Shown here: in pieces, positions 60,480 to 64,000 of the stretch
Position numbering within the stretch: the stretch's first letter is position 1
Layout of the letters: the number at the start of each line of letters is the position of its first letter
Assembly: GCF_004151105.1 (NCBI RefSeq)
Contig: NZ_PHRF01000008.1
Location: 1 to 64,000 of the forward strand
Origin: Streptomyces sp. L-9-10
GTDB taxonomy: Bacteria > Actinomycetota > Actinomycetes > Streptomycetales > Streptomycetaceae
Direction: 5' to 3'
DNA: 64,000 nt
The notes under the pieces: model-generated
The model's input: the letters and a program-made list of their open reading frames with translations, nothing else
Database searches by the model: none
What the model was told of the DNA's origin: nothing
Position numbers and translations under genes: made by a program

Positions 60480-61663
60480 GGCGCGCCTCCGATCAGCGCC
60501 AGCAGCCGCGGCCAGCCACGGTCGTGCGCGAATCCTCCGGCGCCCCAGCGCAGCGCGGGCACCGGCACCACCAGCCCTGCCGGATCCCGTTCCAGCACAT
60601 GCACCTCGGCGATCCTCCGGCGCCCGTCACGGTCCCGTACGAGATGGATCACGACCGACAGCGCGGCCGCCAGCTGGCTGTGCAGCGCCGCCCGGTCGAG
60701 GCCGGCCGCCGTTCCCAGCGCCTCCAGACGCGCGGGCACGTCCGCCGCCGTATTCGCGTGTACGGTGCCGCAGCCGCCTTCGTGTCCCGTGTTCAGAGCG
60801 GCGAGGAGTTCCGTGACCTCGTGCCCCCGGACCTCGCCGACGACCAGCCGGTCCGGCCGCATCCGCAGCGCCTGTCTGACCAGATCCCGCAGCGTCACCA
60901 GGCCCGCGCCCTCCTGGTTGGCCGGCCGGCCCTCCAGCCGCACCACATGCGGATGATCGGGCCTCAACTCGGCTGAGTCCTCGGCCAGTACGATCCGCTC
61001 GCGCTCGCCGACCAGACCGAGCAGCGTGGACAGGAGCGTGGTCTTTCCCGTGCCCGTACCGCCACTGATCAGAAACGACAGCCGGGACTCGATCAGCGCC
61101 CGCAACACCCGCTCCCCGCCCGGCGGTACCGTCCCCGCCGCAGTCAACTCCGGCAGCGAGAAAGCCTTGGGCCGCACCACCCGCAGCGACAGGCAGGTCG
61201 AGCCGACCGCCACCGGCGGCAGCACCGCGTGCATCCGTGTCCCGTCGGGGAGTCGCGCGTCCACCCAGGGTCTGGCGTCATCGAGCCGCCGCCCGGCCAC
61301 GGCCGCGAGCCGTTGCGCCAGTCTCCGTACGGAGGCGGCGTCGGTGAATGTCACGGCCGTCAGCTCAAGACCGCCGCCCCGGTCCACCCACACCCGGTCG
61401 GGCGCGGAGACAAGCACGTCCGTCACCGAGGGGTCGTCGAGAAGCGGCTCCAGAGGGCCCGTCCCCACCAGCTCGCACCGCAACTCCGCCGCGGCGCCGA
61501 GCACTTCCGTATCGCCCAGCAACCGTCCCTGAGCCCGCAGCGCCGCCGCCACCCGGGCCGGCGTCGGGTCCGCCCCGCTCTCCGCGAGCCGCTGCCTTAC
61601 GGCGTCCAGCAGCCCGTACGTCATCGCGCCGCCGCTCATTCCGGCCGTCGCGCCGCCGCTCAT
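60476..61663 (-). CDS. TadA/CpaF-family secretion ATPase
   Basis: A 395-residue hexameric ATPase powering pilus-type secretion. Walker A is 'FLISGGTGTGKTTLLSTLLG', the Asp box is 'IVLAEDSAEL', Walker B 'RPDRLVVGEVRGHEV' and the His box 'GHEGGCGTVHANTA'. The ATG at 61663 overlaps the ssd stop (ATGA). The N-terminus repeats MSGGA twice ('MSGGATAGMSGGAM'), so any of three Met codons could be used. Confidence 0.92.
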   Translation of the reverse strand: MSGGATAGMSGGAMTYGLLDAVRQRLAESGADPTPARVAAALRAQGRLLGDTEVLGAAAELRCELVGTGPLEPLLDDPSVTDVLVSAPDRVWVDRGGGLELTAVTFTDAASVRRLAQRLAAVAGRRLDDARPWVDARLPDGTRMHAVLPPVAVGSTCLSLRVVRPKAFSLPELTAAGTVPPGGERVLRALIESRLSFLISGGTGTGKTTLLSTLLGLVGERERIVLAEDSAELRPDHPHVVRLEGRPANQEGAGLVTLRDLVRQALRMRPDRLVVGEVRGHEVTELLAALNTGHEGGCGTVHANTAADVPARLEALGTAAGLDRAALHSQLAAALSVVIHLVRDRDGRRRIAEVHVLERDPAGLVVPVPALRWGAGGFAHDRGWPRLLALIGGAP

Positions 61664-62763
61664 GTCGTCCCGCTCCCGTCCCCGGCCCCGGCCAGCGCCC
61701 GCTCCCAGAAGGCCGTACAGAACGCGGCGAGTGGTCCTCGCGCCCGGGATCCCGGCGGCGCCCCGCCGTCCTGGGACTCCGACAGACCCGGTTCCAGGGG
61801 CAGTTCTCCCACCAGGGGCAGCCGGAGCGCGTCGGCGATCCACCGCTCGTCCAGCCCGGCTGCGTACGGACCACGGACCACCACCCGCAGATCCCTGAGG
61901 ACCATGCCCACCAGCGAGGCCACCCGGCCGGCCGCGGCGACGGCCCGCAGTTCGGCGGGCACCACCAGCAGCCCCAGATCCAGCTGCGCCAAGGCCTCCG
62001 CCACGGCTTCGTCGACGCGCCGGGGAAGATCCACGACCACGACTCCGCCGCGCCTGCGGGCCGCTCCGAGCACCGACCGCATGGCCTCCGGCTGGAGCGT
62101 CACCGCATCGCCGCGGTCCCAGCTGAGCACCCGCAGTTCATGGAGCCGGGGCAGCGACTCCTCCAGCGCGCCGCCCGCGACACGTCCCTTGGAAGCGGCG
62201 AAATCCGGCCACCTTCTGCCCTCCGCCTGCTCGCCGCCGAGCACCACATCCAGGCCACCGCCGAGCGGATCGGCGTCGATGAGCATCGTGCGCCGGCCCG
62301 CGCGCGCCGCGGTGACGGCCAGGGCGCACGCGAGCGTCGAAGCCCCCGCGCCGCCCCGCCCGCCGATCACGCCGACGGTGAGCGCGGGCCGGCCCACCCC
62401 TTCGGCGGCGTCCGCGATCCGGTCGACGAGCCAGCTTTCGGCGTCGGGCAGCCTCAGCACGCAGTCCGCGCCGATCTCCACCGCTCGCCGCCACACGCCC
62501 GGGTCGTCCTGGTCCCGCCCGACGAGCATCACGTCCCGTCTGCGGGAGGCGCCACGGCACCGCGCCGCCGCGTCATCGCCGACGAGAACCATCGGCGCGT
62601 CCTCCCAGCACCCCTTCCGCTCCGGCACCGAATGGTGGACTTGAGGCTCGGCTCCGGCCGCGGCGCAGAGCCTCAGCAGATCATCGAGCAACTCCACATC
62701 CTCGGTCAGAATCAGCGGTCCCGCCCCGCCTCCCCCGCCGATCCGCGAACGATCGGATGTCAT
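61660..62763 (-). CDS. Ssd/TadZ/CpaE-like MinD-superfamily protein
   Basis: A 367-residue protein with an N-terminal receiver-like domain (~1-120) and a MinD-like ATPase domain. The P-loop is degenerate, 'VGVIGGRGGAGASTLACALA': both lysines of the deviant Walker A are missing, which I recall as a feature of actinobacterial Ssd proteins. 'LIDADPLGGGLDVVLG' follows. Such proteins place the Tad machine and have been linked to septum control in mycobacteria. It is the first gene of the Tad operon. Confidence 0.87.
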   Translation of the reverse strand: MTSDRSRIGGGGGAGPLILTEDVELLDDLLRLCAAAGAEPQVHHSVPERKGCWEDAPMVLVGDDAAARCRGASRRRDVMLVGRDQDDPGVWRRAVEIGADCVLRLPDAESWLVDRIADAAEGVGRPALTVGVIGGRGGAGASTLACALAVTAARAGRRTMLIDADPLGGGLDVVLGGEQAEGRRWPDFAASKGRVAGGALEESLPRLHELRVLSWDRGDAVTLQPEAMRSVLGAARRRGGVVVVDLPRRVDEAVAEALAQLDLGLLVVPAELRAVAAAGRVASLVGMVLRDLRVVVRGPYAAGLDERWIADALRLPLVGELPLEPGLSESQDGGAPPGSRARGPLAAFCTAFWERALAGAGDGSGTT

Positions 62764-63277
62764 GGATCCAGCCACGATCTCCGCCCCCTATCTCTTCTTC
62801 GATCCGGCTATCCGCGAGCGCTTCTCTCCGCGATCTCGCAGTGATCCGGTATCGGTGATTCCGGCTTCCGCGAACTTCGCGGCAGGAATCACCGTGCAAC
62901 GCAACAAGAAATCGTGTGGATCTTGCTTGAAAACTGTGGACAACTCACCAGTTGTGAATATCCCGGTAGCTCATACCAGTGACTTCCGGAGAGCAGCGCA
63001 TTGGCTACACACAGTGACGGACATGCTCGTGGAGGCGCTATCGCGCAGAGAGCTTCAGAAAGGGGGACGAGTGGCTTCGACGAGCCAAAAACGCGTCCGG
63101 ACATGCGACGACCCCCGCCGGGGGGGAGAGCGGGGGTCGTCCCCACGGCCGACTCGGGGGGGGGAGGAGCCGGACCGGGTTAGCACGGTCGCGAACGATC
63201 CGTGACTTCCATGGTGTACCCGAGAGCCTTCTCAGGCAAACCCACGCGCCCCAGCTTACGCCGAATGGTGGGCGCAT
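62764..63277. promoter_or_regulatory. divergent region between the Tad operon and the HAD gene
   Basis: About 510 bp without a gene, AT-richer at 62900-63000. It holds a perfect 12-bp-stem hairpin (GACGACCCCCGC / GCGGGGGTCGTC, 63107-63141, 11-nt loop). The hairpin lies upstream of the HAD gene, not after any gene, so it may be an attenuator, the end of an uncalled small RNA, or part of a 5' leader. Short frames here have no supporting features. Confidence 0.5.
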
Positions 63278-64000
63278 ATGCTCGGCCTCGTGGAAAACCA
63301 CTCCTTGCCGCGTACAGCAGCCTTCTTTGACCTGGACAAGACGGTCATTGCGAAGTCATCGACGTTGACCTTCAGCAAGTCCTTCTACCAAGGCGGCCTG
63401 ATCAACCGCCGCGCCGTACTGCGCACCGCATACGCGCAGTTCGTCTTCCTCGCCGGAGGAGCAGATCACGATCAGATGGAGCGGATGCGGGAGTATCTCT
63501 CCGCGCTCTGCAAGGGCTGGAACGTCCAGCAGGTCAAAGAGATCGTCGCCGAGACGCTGCACGATCTCATCGACCCGATCATCTACGACGAGGCGGCGTC
63601 CCTCATCGAGGACCATCACACCGCCGGCCGCGATGTGGTGATCGTGTCCACCTCCGGCGTGGAGGTCGTCGAACCCATCGGCGATCTGCTCGGCGCCGAC
63701 CGGGTGGTGGCCACCCGGATGGTCGTCGGCGCCGACGGCTGCTTCACGGGCGAGGTGGAGTACTACGCGTACGGGCCGACCAAGGCCGAGGCGATCAAGG
63801 CGCTCGCCGCGTCGGAGGGGTACGACCTCTCCCGCTGCTACGCGTACAGCGATTCCTTCACCGACGTACCGATGCTCCAGTCGGTGGGCCACCCGTACGC
63901 GGTCAACCCGGACCGCGCGCTGCGCCGGGAGGCGATGGCGCGCGACTGGCCGATTCTCGTCTTCAACCGGCCCGTACGCCTCAAGCAGCGCCTGCCCGCC
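63278..64000 (+). CDS. HAD-IB family hydrolase (SerB-like), partial at window end
   Basis: At least 241 codons, running open to the window edge. HAD motif I 'AAFFDLDKTVIAKSS' has both Asp residues, motif II is 'VVIVSTSGVEVVEP', and motifs III/IV 'YGPTKAEAIKAL' and 'CYAYSDSFTDVPML'. This is the HAD-IB subfamily of phosphoserine-phosphatase-like enzymes common in actinomycetes. ATG 63278 begins 'MLGLVENHSLPR'. The C-terminus and stop lie beyond the window. Confidence 0.9.
   Translation, partial: MLGLVENHSLPRTAAFFDLDKTVIAKSSTLTFSKSFYQGGLINRRAVLRTAYAQFVFLAGGADHDQMERMREYLSALCKGWNVQQVKEIVAETLHDLIDPIIYDEAASLIEDHHTAGRDVVIVSTSGVEVVEPIGDLLGADRVVATRMVVGADGCFTGEVEYYAYGPTKAEAIKALAASEGYDLSRCYAYSDSFTDVPMLQSVGHPYAVNPDRALRREAMARDWPILVFNRPVRLKQRLPA

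Overview
The window reads as a Streptomyces chromosome segment. GC is very high, GTG and TTG starts are common, neighbouring genes are coupled by ATGA/GTGA overlaps, and TTA codons are so rare that three in one gene stand out. The stretch 38.4-64 kb carries the familiar Streptomyces order protease, holB, tmk fusion, topA, hppA, an rsbW-like gene, bldG, a helicase and a Tad/Flp locus. From memory this matches the S. coelicolor SCO3540-SCO3559 region; I could not align it.

Layout. (1) 0-9.4 kb: a Ycf46-like AAA ATPase; a divergent SDR/MarR pair with two copies of a strong palindrome between them; a divergent TetR/cytochrome P450 pair with its own perfect inverted repeat; and a secreted multidomain GH87-type glucanase. 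(2) 9.7-19.6 kb: two divergent STAND ATPases with TPRs, one SARP/AfsR-like and one NLR-like; two coupled genes of unclear function (one GT-B-like); a decayed sensor kinase; and a 144-residue protein. The NLR-like protein and the 144-residue protein share a short 'HGPVVQA' motif that resembles RHIM-type bacterial amyloid signalling motifs. It sits N-terminal to the NTPase in one and near the C-terminus of the other, the layout expected of an amyloid-signalled immune or cell-death pair.

(3) 19.78-38.26 kb: a genomic island integrated into tRNA-Thr(CGT). A 45-bp piece of the tRNA gene is duplicated at the left end, the intact tRNA is at the right end, and a truncated tyrosine integrase lies beside the tRNA. 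The left part of the island is a DNA-modification block: a GIY-YIG nuclease, a C5-cytosine methyltransferase, a Vsr mismatch endonuclease and an Eco29kI-like GIY-YIG nuclease. The middle is a GluRS paralogue facing a tightly coupled eight-gene minus-strand operon: GT4, HD phosphohydrolase, NodU/TobZ-type carbamoyltransferase, SPASM-like radical SAM, nucleotidyltransferase-like protein, MoaA-like radical SAM, 2-hydroxyacid dehydrogenase and GT4. I cannot match this operon to a known biosynthetic cluster. The right part holds an RsbW-like ATPase, a TPR regulator and a D-amino-acid-oxidase-like flavoprotein.

(4) 38.3-64 kb: core chromosome. It holds DNA replication and topology genes (holB, tmk, topA), a proton pyrophosphatase, the BldG anti-anti-sigma factor with its neighbouring anti-sigma kinase, an MrfA/YprA-type helicase, a Tad pilus-like operon (ssd-tadA-tadB-tadC-pilin-tadE-tadG-like), and the start of a HAD-family phosphatase cut by the window edge. 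The most rewarding targets are the NLR/effector pair and the island operon with its GluRS paralogue.
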